DNA of 41,252 nucleotides from Bacteroides sp. (GCA_023666835.1 JAMPBJ010000007.1:1-41252), one strand, 5' to 3'; positions 8,112 to 16,631 are shown, counted from the stretch's first letter. Notes: generated by a model from the sequence alone, not told the origin. Numbers and translations: made by a program.

Positions 8112-9908
8112 ATGTTTAAAAAATCACATATATGCACCTGGGCCACAGCGGCTCTTGTGGGACTGCTCTCGACAGTGACGTTTACATCGTGCAACGATGA
8201 CGACGATCCTATTCAACCCGGTGCCGGAATCACCGATGCACAATGGGAAGCGGTCAACGATGTCGACATCGACGGCCAGACACTTATCTACGAATTTGAA
8301 GCGCCCGCGGCATGGACTGCTACGAGTGTCGATGAGTGGGCACATGTCCTGACCGAATCCGGTCCAGCCGGACTCTCGACTCTGCGAATCAAAGTCGACC
8401 CAAACGAAGGCCTCGAAGGACGTTCGACCGATGTCAACGTCAAAGTTTCGGGATACGCCGAACCATGTGTGCTCACCTTGCGTCAAGGTGAAGGAATGCT
8501 CGAGCGAGGCAACGACCGGTACCGCTCCGTCAACAAATGGATTTTCGACTACATGTCGGAAAAATATCTCTGGAACGACCACATGGCCGATCTAAAGCTC
8601 GACTACAGTCTCGACTACGACCAGTTCCTCAGCTGCATACTCAATGGCATAGCCGAATTTGACAACGTTAATGCCGAGGACGGCCACTGGGTGAACGGCA
8701 AGCGCGAGAACTGGTACACATATCTCATCAGCAACGCACCGCTTTCGCGTGCCGTGGGCGACACAAACACCGACTCCGGTCTTGCCATTATGGCAGCATC
8801 AATGGACACGGCCGATGGCATGGTCTACGGTTATGCCGTGGTATGGTGCACACCGGGATCTCCGGCCGATGCCGTCGGACTTAAACGCGGTGATTTCATC
8901 GACAAAGTTAACGATGTGGCAGTGACCGACCGCAACTTTCAAAGCCTTGCCAATCAAGTACTCAACGGCAACTGTACAGTTTCGGTCAACGATGTTGAAT
9001 TCAGCTCAACCGGAGTCTGCACCCTCACATCCAAAGGAGCCAGCTTCGTCAGCAAATACAGCTACCCGGATCCCTCCATTTACGCATCACGCCTAATCAC
9101 CCTCAACAACGGCAGCAAAGTGGGCTACATCAACCACATGGGCTTCCACCGCAACTTCGACGCCCAAGTGATCGACGTATTCGACCAGTTCAAACAGGCC
9201 AACATCAGCGATCTGATCATCGACCTCCGCTATAACCCCGGCGGTCACGTACTTTCGAGCGTCGTCCTCGGCACACTGGTGGCCGGATCAGCTCATCAAG
9301 GCGAGCTCTATGTGCGCACCACCTACAACAAGACCCGTACCGAAAAAGGCGAAGTAGGCGAATACCGTATCGGAGTGGCCGACAACCCCGAGCTATACGG
9401 CGGCTACGACAAAATCCCTGAGGCTCTCGGCAAATCGCTCGGCCTGCAGAAAGTCTTTGTCATCACCTCCGAAAGCACAGCTTCGGCAGCTGAACTCGTG
9501 ATCAACGGCTTGCGTGGCCTCGGTCTGACAGTCAACATCATCGGCACCACGACCAACGGTAAGAACGTCGGCATGGAAGGTCAGCAGTACACCTACCGCA
9601 ACTATCCTTTCCTCTTCTATCCTATCACCTTCTATTGCGAAAACGCAAAAGGTTTCAAGGAATACTCCGACGGCTTCAAACCCGATGTGGAATTTGACGA
9701 CTCCAACTATTACCCCTACGACTTCGGTACCACCAACGATCCGCTGACTTACTACGCACTGTCGTGGATCGCCAATGGCAGCAAGCCCTCTGTGTCGGGC
9801 ATTTCACGCGGAGGCTCCATCAACAAAATCCATCGTTTGAAAGACACCGACGAGATGCTCAACGTCTACACTCGTCGTCAGGGTGGCAACATACAGCTGC
9901 ATGAATAA
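8112..9908 (+). CDS. S41 family peptidase, secreted lipoprotein
   Basis: This 598-aa lipoprotein (lipid Cys27 in TFTSC, then NDDDD) has the same plan as the protein at the window start: a BACON-like domain at about 55-125, an S41 N-terminal helical region (VNKWIFDYMSEKYLWND), a PDZ at about 235-290 and an S41 catalytic domain. The catalytic dyad is Ser458 in STASAAE and Lys484 in TNGKNVG. The second Ser of the usual SASE motif is Ala here, which fits the first Ser being the nucleophile. It follows the 722-aa lipoprotein by 32 bp and ends at a strong terminator, so it is the last gene of a two-gene unit. Expected to act on proteins or peptides in the envelope; substrate unknown. Confidence 0.92.
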   Translation: MFKKSHICTWATAALVGLLSTVTFTSCNDDDDPIQPGAGITDAQWEAVNDVDIDGQTLIYEFEAPAAWTATSVDEWAHVLTESGPAGLSTLRIKVDPNEGLEGRSTDVNVKVSGYAEPCVLTLRQGEGMLERGNDRYRSVNKWIFDYMSEKYLWNDHMADLKLDYSLDYDQFLSCILNGIAEFDNVNAEDGHWVNGKRENWYTYLISNAPLSRAVGDTNTDSGLAIMAASMDTADGMVYGYAVVWCTPGSPADAVGLKRGDFIDKVNDVAVTDRNFQSLANQVLNGNCTVSVNDVEFSSTGVCTLTSKGASFVSKYSYPDPSIYASRLITLNNGSKVGYINHMGFHRNFDAQVIDVFDQFKQANISDLIIDLRYNPGGHVLSSVVLGTLVAGSAHQGELYVRTTYNKTRTEKGEVGEYRIGVADNPELYGGYDKIPEALGKSLGLQKVFVITSESTASAAELVINGLRGLGLTVNIIGTTTNGKNVGMEGQQYTYRNYPFLFYPITFYCENAKGFKEYSDGFKPDVEFDDSNYYPYDFGTTNDPLTYYALSWIANGSKPSVSGISRGGSINKIHRLKDTDEMLNVYTRRQGGNIQLHE

Positions 9909-9938
9909 TATTCTGTAAACCATAACCTCTAACACTCC

Positions 9939-9974
9939 AGCCGCCGTGTCAGCAACAGGACACGGCGGCTTTTC
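9939..9974 (+). terminator. Rho-independent terminator after the second S41 gene
   Basis: The 12-bp perfect stem AGCCGCCGTGTC (9939-9950) and GACACGGCGGCT (9959-9970) encloses an 8-base loop and is followed by a T-run. Confidence 0.93.
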
Positions 9975-10010
9975 TAGCACCTGAATCAGTCAATATTGCG
10001 AGAGAATTGT

Positions 10011-10018
10011 TAAATTTG
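10011..10018 (+). promoter_or_regulatory. -7 element of the helicase gene
   Basis: TAAATTTG lies 18 bp before the ATG at 10037 and matches TAnnTTTG. No well-spaced -33 TTTG is visible. Confidence 0.45.
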
Positions 10019-10036
10019 TAACAAATTCAGCCGCTC

Positions 10037-11401
10037 ATGAAGAAGGAGGAGATAATCAAAAATATAATTGCATTGCCGGGCATCGAAGAACTTAATGAGA
10101 TGCAGAGAGCAATGCTCGAAACCGACTCAAGATTAATTGTTCTGACAGCGCCCACAGGCTCGGGCAAAACACTGGCATTCGCATGTAAAATCCTCATGGA
10201 GATCGGATCGCCCTGCGACCGTGTGCAGGCACTCGTCATAGCCCCGTCAAGAGAATTGGCCATGCAGATTTTTGAAGTGCTTCGTCCAGTTGCCAAAGGC
10301 TACAAGACAGTGGCTCTTTATGGCGGACGATCCGTGGCCGACGAGCGTAACTCACTGCAACCGGTTCCCGACATCGTCATCGGCACCCCCGGACGCATCC
10401 TCGACCACATTCAGCGTGGCAATCTGACAATTCACGATCCCTCCATACTGGTAATCGACGAATACGACAAAGCTCTCGAACTCGGGTTTGAAGGAGAAAT
10501 GAAGCGAATAGCCAAACGCATCGGCACTCCACGCAACACTGTGCTGACATCAGCTACTTCACTGGAAAGTCTTCCTGACTATCTCGACATAAAAAACTAC
10601 TCGTCATTGGATTTCAGTAATTCGTCTGATCCAAGAAAGCGAATGGAGGTGGTGGAAGTGACAAGTGCCGTACCCGATAAACTCGACACACTCGTCGACC
10701 TCCTACGCACTCTCCCCGCCGCAGAGCGAGCCATAGTTTTCGTCAATCACCGCGAGAGCGCTTCAAGAGTACATGACCGGCTGACCAAAGAGCATATTGC
10801 GGCCACACTCTATCATGGAGCGCTTGACCAGCAACAACGCGAAATGGCCATCGATCTGTTCTCCAACGGAACCACACCCGTAATGGTAGCTACCGACTTG
10901 GCTGCCAGAGGTCTTGACATTGCCAACATGGACAACGTTGTCCACTATCATCTGCCCGTCGATGAGGCTGCATGGACTCATCGCAACGGACGAACTGCCC
11001 GTGTGGATGCCTCGGGAAAAGTGTGGGTGATCATATCGGACAACGACTCTATGCCGGAGTATATCAAGCCCGACCGAAAGTACGTGCCCAATCCTCGCGA
11101 AACAAGTGGAGATAAAAACGCGCGCCCTGCCGTTGCCTCTATATATATAGGTGCGGGCAAAAAAGAAAAAATCTCAAAAGGCGATGTGGCCGGTTTTGTA
11201 TCAGCATCTGGAGTCACCGCCCCCAACGAGATAGGGAAAATATCGCTTCACGACCATTATGCGGTCGTTGCCGTGCCGAAATCTAAAGTCAGAGACACGG
11301 TTAAAGTCCTGAATATAATAAAACTAAAAGGTCAGCGCCGTAGGGTGAGCACGATCTCCCCCGGCGAATTGCAGTCAGGCAAAAAAAGTGTTGCAGTATA
11401 G
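10037..11401 (+). CDS. DEAD-box-type ATP-dependent RNA helicase with DbpA-like C-terminal domain
   Basis: The 454-aa cytoplasmic protein unwinds or remodels RNA using ATP. Motifs in order: Q-motif-like LNEMQRAML (about 20-27), Walker A APTGSGKT (38-45), Ia APSRELA, Ib TPGR, motif II DEYD (141-144, in place of DEAD), motif III TSATS, then AIVFVNHRE, motif V ATDLAARGLDI and motif VI HRNGRTARVD. The last 75 residues (ASIYIGAGKKEKISKGDVAGF ... AVVAVP) match the DbpA/CsdA RNA-binding domain, suggesting action on rRNA or ribosome assembly. Motif VI usually reads HRIGRTGR, so this member is also unusual there. It is monocistronic, between a terminator and the oxidoreductase promoter. Confidence 0.92.
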   Translation: MKKEEIIKNIIALPGIEELNEMQRAMLETDSRLIVLTAPTGSGKTLAFACKILMEIGSPCDRVQALVIAPSRELAMQIFEVLRPVAKGYKTVALYGGRSVADERNSLQPVPDIVIGTPGRILDHIQRGNLTIHDPSILVIDEYDKALELGFEGEMKRIAKRIGTPRNTVLTSATSLESLPDYLDIKNYSSLDFSNSSDPRKRMEVVEVTSAVPDKLDTLVDLLRTLPAAERAIVFVNHRESASRVHDRLTKEHIAATLYHGALDQQQREMAIDLFSNGTTPVMVATDLAARGLDIANMDNVVHYHLPVDEAAWTHRNGRTARVDASGKVWVIISDNDSMPEYIKPDRKYVPNPRETSGDKNARPAVASIYIGAGKKEKISKGDVAGFVSASGVTAPNEIGKISLHDHYAVVAVPKSKVRDTVKVLNIIKLKGQRRRVSTISPGELQSGKKSVAV

Positions 11402-11420
11402 AAAAAATGTTATATATTTG
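11391..11420 (+). promoter_or_regulatory. Promoter of the 2-oxoacid:ferredoxin oxidoreductase operon
   Basis: A -33 TTG (11391-11393), 19 bases and a perfect -7 TATATTTG (11413-11420) lie 80 bp before the first gene. The -33 box overlaps the end of the helicase gene. Confidence 0.65.
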
Positions 11421-11500
11421 CAATTAGATAATGTCAAGTGTAGCTATTATACGCCAGTTGACTGGGTCTAACACTGATAATCACCTAATAGATAAACAAT

Positions 11501-11731
11501 ATGGCAAAAGTAATCGGCGCTGTTGATATCAACATGGAACGATGCAAAGGATGCGACTTATGTGTGGTTGCATGCCCGACCGACGTGTTGAGACTTCAGC
11601 CGAAAGAAGTTAACAACCGCGGCTATCATTTCGCTTATGCCGCCGAGCCGGACAAATGCATAGGATGCGCCTCATGTGCACTGGTTTGTCCCGATGGTTG
11701 CATAGAGGTATATCGAGTCGTTGAAAAATAA
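11501..11731 (+). CDS. korD: 2-oxoacid:ferredoxin oxidoreductase, delta (ferredoxin-like) subunit
   Basis: The 76-aa protein has two CxxCxxCxxxCP motifs (Cys15/18/21/25 and Cys53/56/59/63), binding two [4Fe-4S] clusters. It is the electron-transfer subunit of the complex whose catalytic subunits follow directly: alpha starts 13 bp downstream, then beta and gamma. The complex decarboxylates a 2-oxoacid to its acyl-CoA and reduces ferredoxin. The symbol assumes 2-oxoglutarate as substrate; a branched-chain 2-oxoacid (vor-type) reading is equally possible. Confidence 0.88.
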   Translation: MAKVIGAVDINMERCKGCDLCVVACPTDVLRLQPKEVNNRGYHFAYAAEPDKCIGCASCALVCPDGCIEVYRVVEK

Positions 11732-11744
11732 ACACAACACCACC

Positions 11745-12836
11745 ATGAAAGAAGAAATAAGACTAATGAAGGGCAACGAAGCAATAGCCCACGCTGCAGT
11801 CCGCTACGGCGTCGACGGCTACTTCGGCTACCCTATCACTCCACAGAGCGAAGTGCTTGAGACACTTGAATCACTCATGCCTTGGGAAACCACCGGTATG
11901 GTTGTGCTTCAAGCCGAAAGCGAAGTTGCCTCCATCAATATGGTATATGGCGGAGCCTCCACCGGCAAAGCAGTGATGACATCGTCGTCGAGCCCCGGCA
12001 TTTCGCTGATGCAGGAAGGCCTGTCGTACATAGCAGCCGGCGAACTTCCCGCGCTGGTGGTCAACGTGATGCGCGGAGGACCCGGCCTCGGCACCATCCA
12101 ACCGTCACAAAGCGACTATTTCCAGGCCACCAAAGGCGGCGGACACGGCGACTACCACTTCATAGTGCTTGCACCGTCGACCGTTCAGGAAATGGCTGAC
12201 TTCGTGGGCCTCGGATTCGATCTGGCATTCAAATACCGCACACCGGCCATGCTTCTTGCCGACGGCATCGTCGGTCAGATGATGGAAAAGGTGATTCTTC
12301 CCGAACCTCGTCCGCGTCGCACTGCCGAACAGATCGCCGAACAATGCCCCTGGGCTGTCACCGGTCATCCCGGGAAACGCAAACCCAACGTGCTGACCAC
12401 ACTCGAACTTGATTCTGCAAAGATGGAGGTGAATAATCATCGCTACCAGCAGACCTACCGCCTGATCGAAGAAAACGAAGTGCGCTACCAGGAATACTAT
12501 ACCGACGATGCCGAAGTGGTTTTCGTTGCCTTTGGCTCTATAGCCCGCATCTGTCTGAAAGCCATCGAAGACGCACGTGCTGAAGGAATGAAGGTCGGAC
12601 TCATCCGCCCCATCACACTTTGGCCCTTCCCCACCAAACGCATTGCCGAACTTTCACAGCGCGTCAAAGGCATGATGGTCGTCGAACTTAACGCCGGACA
12701 GATGGTGGAGGACGTAAGACTTGCTGTTGAAGGCCGCGTGCCTGTATATCATTACGGACGAATGGGTGGCATCGTGCCCAACCCTATGGAAGTGATGGAC
12801 AGCACACTCAGCCATTTCCCTGATCTAAAAAAATAA
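11745..12836 (+). CDS. 2-oxoacid:ferredoxin oxidoreductase, alpha subunit (VorB/KorA type)
   Basis: The 363-aa protein starts MKEEIRLMKGNEAIAHAAV and carries the alpha-subunit signature: YFGYPITPQSEV near the N-terminus, the AESEVASINMVYGGASTGK stretch that lines the thiamine diphosphate site, SSSSPGISLMQEGLSY, and the C-terminal domain with VGLIRPITLWPFP. ATG 11745 is preferred; an in-frame TTG at 11721 would overlap the delta gene. This family is usually named 3-methyl-2-oxobutanoate dehydrogenase VorB or 2-oxoglutarate oxidoreductase KorA; the sequence does not decide between them. It is second of four co-transcribed genes and works in anaerobic central metabolism, supplying acyl-CoA and reduced ferredoxin. 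Confidence 0.93.
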   Translation: MKEEIRLMKGNEAIAHAAVRYGVDGYFGYPITPQSEVLETLESLMPWETTGMVVLQAESEVASINMVYGGASTGKAVMTSSSSPGISLMQEGLSYIAAGELPALVVNVMRGGPGLGTIQPSQSDYFQATKGGGHGDYHFIVLAPSTVQEMADFVGLGFDLAFKYRTPAMLLADGIVGQMMEKVILPEPRPRRTAEQIAEQCPWAVTGHPGKRKPNVLTTLELDSAKMEVNNHRYQQTYRLIEENEVRYQEYYTDDAEVVFVAFGSIARICLKAIEDARAEGMKVGLIRPITLWPFPTKRIAELSQRVKGMMVVELNAGQMVEDVRLAVEGRVPVYHYGRMGGIVPNPMEVMDSTLSHFPDLKK

Positions 12837-12843
12837 GAGCAAC

Positions 12844-13626
12844 ATGAAACCTGAAGATATAAAACGAGAAGAAAACAAGGTCTACAGCAAGCCGGATCTT
12901 CTCAACGACACTCCGATGCACTACTGCCCGGGGTGCAGCCATGGCGTGGTTCACAAACTCGTGGCTGAAGTCATCAAAGAGATGGGAGTCGAAAACAATT
13001 GCATTGGCGTGGCTCCCGTGGGATGTGCGGTTTTTGCCTACAACTATATCGACATCGACTGGATTGAAGCGGCTCATGGCCGTGCACCAGCCGTTGCCAC
13101 CGGAGCAAAACGACTCAACCCCGAGAATCTTGTATTCACTTATCAAGGCGACGGCGACCTCGCCGCTATCGGAACGGCTGAAACCATTCATGCCGCCAAC
13201 CGAGGCGAAAACATTGCCATCATATTCATCAACAACGCCATCTACGGCATGACCGGCGGCCAGATGGCACCCACAACACTCGAGGGACAAAAAACGGCCA
13301 CCACTCCCTACGGACGCCGCGTGGACCTGAACGGATATCCGCTAAAAATCAGTGAACTTCTCGCTCAGCTGAAAGGCACCTGCTACGTGACACGTCAAGC
13401 CGTACACACCCCGGCTGCTGTGCGCAAAGCCAAAGCCGCCATCCGAAAGGCATTTGAAAACTCGCTCAAAGGCATGGGCACATCGGTGATCGAAGTGGTC
13501 AGCACCTGCAACAGTGGCTGGAAAATGAGTCCGGCAAAAGCCAACGAATGGCTTGTAGAGAATATGTTCCCCGCCTACCCGCTGGGCGATCTTAAGAATG
13601 TGTCTAATAACGAAGAACAGCAATGA
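12844..13626 (+). CDS. korB: 2-oxoacid:ferredoxin oxidoreductase, beta (thiamine diphosphate) subunit
   Basis: The 260-aa beta subunit has the entry motif HYCPGCSHG (Cys28, Cys31) and the thiamine diphosphate-Mg binding motif GDGD at 102-105 followed by INNAIYGMTGGQ at 129-140. These identify the cofactor-binding half of the enzyme. It starts 7 bp after the alpha gene and its stop overlaps the gamma start (ATGA), so translation is coupled. As for the alpha subunit, 2-oxoglutarate and branched-chain 2-oxoacids are both possible substrates, and the symbol reflects the first option. Confidence 0.93.
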   Translation: MKPEDIKREENKVYSKPDLLNDTPMHYCPGCSHGVVHKLVAEVIKEMGVENNCIGVAPVGCAVFAYNYIDIDWIEAAHGRAPAVATGAKRLNPENLVFTYQGDGDLAAIGTAETIHAANRGENIAIIFINNAIYGMTGGQMAPTTLEGQKTATTPYGRRVDLNGYPLKISELLAQLKGTCYVTRQAVHTPAAVRKAKAAIRKAFENSLKGMGTSVIEVVSTCNSGWKMSPAKANEWLVENMFPAYPLGDLKNVSNNEEQQ

Positions 13627-14159
13627 AACAAGAAATTATAGCAGCAGGATTTGGAGGGCAAGGTGTGCTTTCCATGGGTAAAATTCTTGCTTACGCAGGC
13701 CTGATCGACGATCTTGAAGTGACATGGATGCCATCCTACGGCCCCGAGCAGAGAGGCGGCACAGCCAACGTGACCGTCGTTTTGTCGGATTCGCCCATCA
13801 GCTCTCCCGTGCTCGATTCGTATGACACAGCCGTGATACTCAACCAGCAGAGCCTCGACAAATTCGAGTCGAAAGTGAAACCCGGAGGCACACTGATCTA
13901 CGATCCCTACGGCATACACCGCCCGCCCACACGCACCGATATCAACATCTATCCCGTGGAAGCCATGGAAGCGGCCTTTGACTTGAAAAGCGCCAAAAGT
14001 TACAACATGATAATACTTGGTGCTTTGCTCAAAGTGAATCCTATGGTCAGCATCGAATCAGTCATGACCGGTTTGAAGAAAACTCTTCCCGAGCGTCATC
14101 ACCATCTGCTCCCTGCCAATCGCGAAGCCATTGCCCGCGGCATGGAATTGATAAAGTAG
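13623..14159 (+). CDS. korC: 2-oxoacid:ferredoxin oxidoreductase, gamma subunit
   Basis: The 178-aa protein begins KQEIIAAGFGGQGVLSMGKIL, the glycine-rich N-terminal signature of the gamma subunit, and contains MPSYGPEQRGGTANVTV, also typical. It overlaps the beta gene by four bases (ATGA at 13623) and is the last gene of the four-subunit operon. Together the four genes (ferredoxin-like, alpha, beta, gamma) make a complete enzyme. No clear terminator follows before the promoter of the separate ferredoxin gene, so some read-through is possible. Confidence 0.92.
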   Translation: MKQEIIAAGFGGQGVLSMGKILAYAGLIDDLEVTWMPSYGPEQRGGTANVTVVLSDSPISSPVLDSYDTAVILNQQSLDKFESKVKPGGTLIYDPYGIHRPPTRTDINIYPVEAMEAAFDLKSAKSYNMIILGALLKVNPMVSIESVMTGLKKTLPERHHHLLPANREAIARGMELIK

Positions 14160-14205
14160 CGGAAGCGGCATAGCGCAAATAAATCGAAAAAAGACAAAAA
14201 AAATA

Positions 14206-14235
14206 TTGTCGTTAAAAAATAAACTCTTACTTTTG
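14206..14235 (+). promoter_or_regulatory. Promoter of the stand-alone ferredoxin
   Basis: A -33 TTG (14206-14208), 19 bases and a perfect -7 TACTTTTG (14228-14235) lie 50 bp before the ferredoxin ATG. Confidence 0.7.
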
Positions 14236-14285
14236 TAGCCGAAAAATTGTTCTATTCGTAATATTACTTATTAAAAAATTCAACT

Positions 14286-14453
14286 ATGGCTTACGTAATT
14301 ACTGACAAATGCGTTGCTTGTGGAACTTGTCTTCCCGTATGCCCCGTAGAGGCTATCTCTGAAGGTGATATCTATCACATCGATCCCGACACATGCATCG
14401 AGTGCGGTTCATGTGCTGAAGTTTGCCCCAGCGAAGCAATCATTCCGGGCTAA
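14286..14453 (+). CDS. 2[4Fe-4S] ferredoxin
   Basis: This 55-aa gene reads MAYVITDKCVACGTC and ends SEAIIPG. Two cluster motifs are complete: Cys9/12/15/19 and Cys37/40/43/47, each ending CP, as in clostridial-type ferredoxins. It is a small soluble low-potential electron carrier. Its position just after the 2-oxoacid:ferredoxin oxidoreductase genes suggests it accepts their electrons, but it has its own promoter and terminator, as expected for a protein needed at much higher levels and by several enzymes. Confidence 0.95.
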   Translation: MAYVITDKCVACGTCLPVCPVEAISEGDIYHIDPDTCIECGSCAEVCPSEAIIPG

Positions 14454-14476
14454 GCAAACACATTGCATACCGAAAC

Positions 14477-14514
14477 AAAAAGCTGTGTTCCTCAATCAGG
14501 AATGCAGCTTTTGT
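14477..14514 (+). terminator. Rho-independent terminator after ferredoxin
   Basis: AAAAGCTG (14478-14485) pairs with CAGCTTTT, with further inner pairing of TCCT and AGGA around a short loop. The 3' side runs into TTTTGTTGT. Confidence 0.85.
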
Positions 14515-14544
14515 TGTAATACCATCCAATCAAATAATGCTCGA

Positions 14545-14580
14545 TTTGCTTTACTGATACGAAACAAAATCGTAAATTTG
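14545..14580 (+). promoter_or_regulatory. Probable promoter of the OmpA/PD40 lipoprotein
   Basis: A perfect -7 TAAATTTG lies at 14573-14580. TTTG at 14545-14548 is 24 bases upstream, wider than usual, so the -33 assignment is uncertain. Confidence 0.5.
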
Positions 14581-14666
14581 TAGTGGATTCATCTGATATC
14601 GGCAATGGATTGAACAACAAAATGATTGTCAACACAATTCCGCCGAACTTTCCACGTTATTCAAAT

Positions 14667-16631
14667 ATGAAAAAACTCATTCTGACTTTATCGTTGCTCC
14701 TGACGCTTTCACTGGCTGCGTGCCGCGGTCCGAAAATCGCGACCGCCGATGCACAGATGGAGCGTGGAGAATATTTCGATGCTTCGAAAACATATCGCAA
14801 GATCTACAACAAACTGAAGAAAGAGGACAGATCGAAGCGCGGTGAAGTGGCCTACAAAATGGGTCAGGCCCATCGCATGCTCGGCCAGTATGCACGGTCG
14901 TCAGCTGCTTATCAGAATGCCATTCGCTACGGCTATCCCGAAACCGACGCCCAGCTTTATCTGGCCCAAATGCTTCAAGCCGACGGCAAATACGCCCAGG
15001 CAATCCGTGCCTATGAGGAATACTTAATGCAGGTGCCCGGATCGGAAGAGGCCCAAAACGGACTTAAGGGAGCACGCATGGCCCTGGATCTCAAAGAGCA
15101 TCCTACTCGCTACATTGTCAGAAACGCAAAGACCTTCAATTCGCGGCGAGCAGATTTCGCTCCGCAATTCAACGGCGATATTCTATATTTCACCACCACA
15201 AATGAAAAAGTAAAAGGAACCAATCGAAGCGAGATCACCGGCATGAAGCGCAGCGACATCTGGATGGTGCGCAAAAACGAGCAGGGACAATGGATGCGCC
15301 CCGAGCCGGTGGAAGGCGATCTCAACACCGAGATGGACGAAGGCATAGTGTCGTTTTCGCCCGACGGCAACCTGATGTATCTCACCAAAGCCAGGAGATC
15401 GGAGACGTCAAACACGGCAGTCGAACTGTTCACATCGACACGCAATGACGCCCAATGGTCAAAGCCGGTCAAATTTGAGGTGACAGGCGACACGATCTCC
15501 AGCTTCGGCCACCCTGCAGTCAGCCCATCAGGCGACTATCTATACTTTGCCAGCGACATGCCTGGTGCAGGAGGCAAGGACATATGGCGCATCAACTTGA
15601 AAGACAAAGCCGGTTCGCTTGAAAATCTCGGCACCGACATCAACACCCCCGGCGATGAAGAATTCCCCTACATGCTCACCGACAGCATCATGTATTTCTC
15701 ATCCGACGGCCATCCGGGCCTCGGCGGCCTTGACCTGTTTTGCGCAGTGCTTCAACCCAATGGTCACTGGACGGTAACCAACATGGGCACTCCCCTCAAC
15801 TCTTCGGGCGACGACTTCGCGATGACTTTCGACAAAAAATCTGACATTCCTGCCGGCTATTTCAGCTCCAACCGCGGCGATGCAAGAGGCTACGACCATT
15901 TGTATTCATTTGAACTGCCCGATCTGAAAATAGTGCTCGAAGGCTACGTGACCGACCTCGACGAGGAACCCATCGAAGGAGCCATCGTCAGAATCGTCGG
16001 AACAGACGGATCAAACCAACGCACGGCTACTCGACCCGACGGATCATATACATTCAAATTGCAGCGAGGTGTCAGCTATGCCATGATGGCCGGAGCCCGC
16101 GGATATCTCAACGGGCGTCAGGAATTCTCTACCGACACGGCAGAGGTCGACGCCGAATATGGCATTGACTTCATGTTGGCTTCACTCTCAAAGCCCAACA
16201 TAGTGGAAAACATATTCTACGACTTCGACAAAGCCACTTTGCGACCCGAGTCGAAAGAAGCCCTCGACGAACTCGCTACACTTCTGAGCGACAATCCCAA
16301 CATCACCATCGAAATGACATCGCACACCGACCGTCACGGTTCGGCTGAATACAACATGGACCTGTCAAACCGTCGAGCAAAATCAGTGGTCGATTATCTG
16401 ATAGCAGCCGGCATATCACCCGACCGCCTGCAATATCAAGGCTATGGAAAGTCGCATCCGAAGACCGTCACCAAACGAGTGGCGCGACTGTATCCGCAGT
16501 TTAACGAAGGCGACGAACTGACCGAGGAATTCATTCTTGCTTTGCCTGAAGAAGCCGACCGTGAAGCAGCCGATCAGGTCAACCGCCGCACGGAATTCAA
16601 TGTATTGTCGGTCGACTACCGCATGTATTAA
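14667..16631 (+). CDS. TPR/PD40-propeller/OmpA-family lipoprotein (PorE-like architecture)
   Basis: From ATG 14667 the product is a 654-aa lipoprotein (MKKLILTLSLLL..., lipid Cys19 in LAAC). A start at 14583 would put 28 charged residues before the signal peptide and is rejected. Domains in order: TPR-like helices at about 28-140 (YFDASKTYRKIY, YAQAIRAYEEYL); WD40-like PD40 repeats at about 155-415 (FSPDGNLMYL, VSPSGDYLYFASD, YFSSDGHPGLGGLDLF); a carboxypeptidase-regulatory-like beta domain at about 423-494; and a C-terminal OmpA peptidoglycan-binding domain at about 511-654 (IFYDFDKATLRPES, SHTDRHGSAEYNMDLSNRRA). This order matches PorE of the type IX secretion system, which anchors the machinery to peptidoglycan. 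No other type IX gene is in the window, so that role is not proven. Confidence 0.9.
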   Translation: MKKLILTLSLLLTLSLAACRGPKIATADAQMERGEYFDASKTYRKIYNKLKKEDRSKRGEVAYKMGQAHRMLGQYARSSAAYQNAIRYGYPETDAQLYLAQMLQADGKYAQAIRAYEEYLMQVPGSEEAQNGLKGARMALDLKEHPTRYIVRNAKTFNSRRADFAPQFNGDILYFTTTNEKVKGTNRSEITGMKRSDIWMVRKNEQGQWMRPEPVEGDLNTEMDEGIVSFSPDGNLMYLTKARRSETSNTAVELFTSTRNDAQWSKPVKFEVTGDTISSFGHPAVSPSGDYLYFASDMPGAGGKDIWRINLKDKAGSLENLGTDINTPGDEEFPYMLTDSIMYFSSDGHPGLGGLDLFCAVLQPNGHWTVTNMGTPLNSSGDDFAMTFDKKSDIPAGYFSSNRGDARGYDHLYSFELPDLKIVLEGYVTDLDEEPIEGAIVRIVGTDGSNQRTATRPDGSYTFKLQRGVSYAMMAGARGYLNGRQEFSTDTAEVDAEYGIDFMLASLSKPNIVENIFYDFDKATLRPESKEALDELATLLSDNPNITIEMTSHTDRHGSAEYNMDLSNRRAKSVVDYLIAAGISPDRLQYQGYGKSHPKTVTKRVARLYPQFNEGDELTEEFILALPEEADREAADQVNRRTEFNVLSVDYRMY

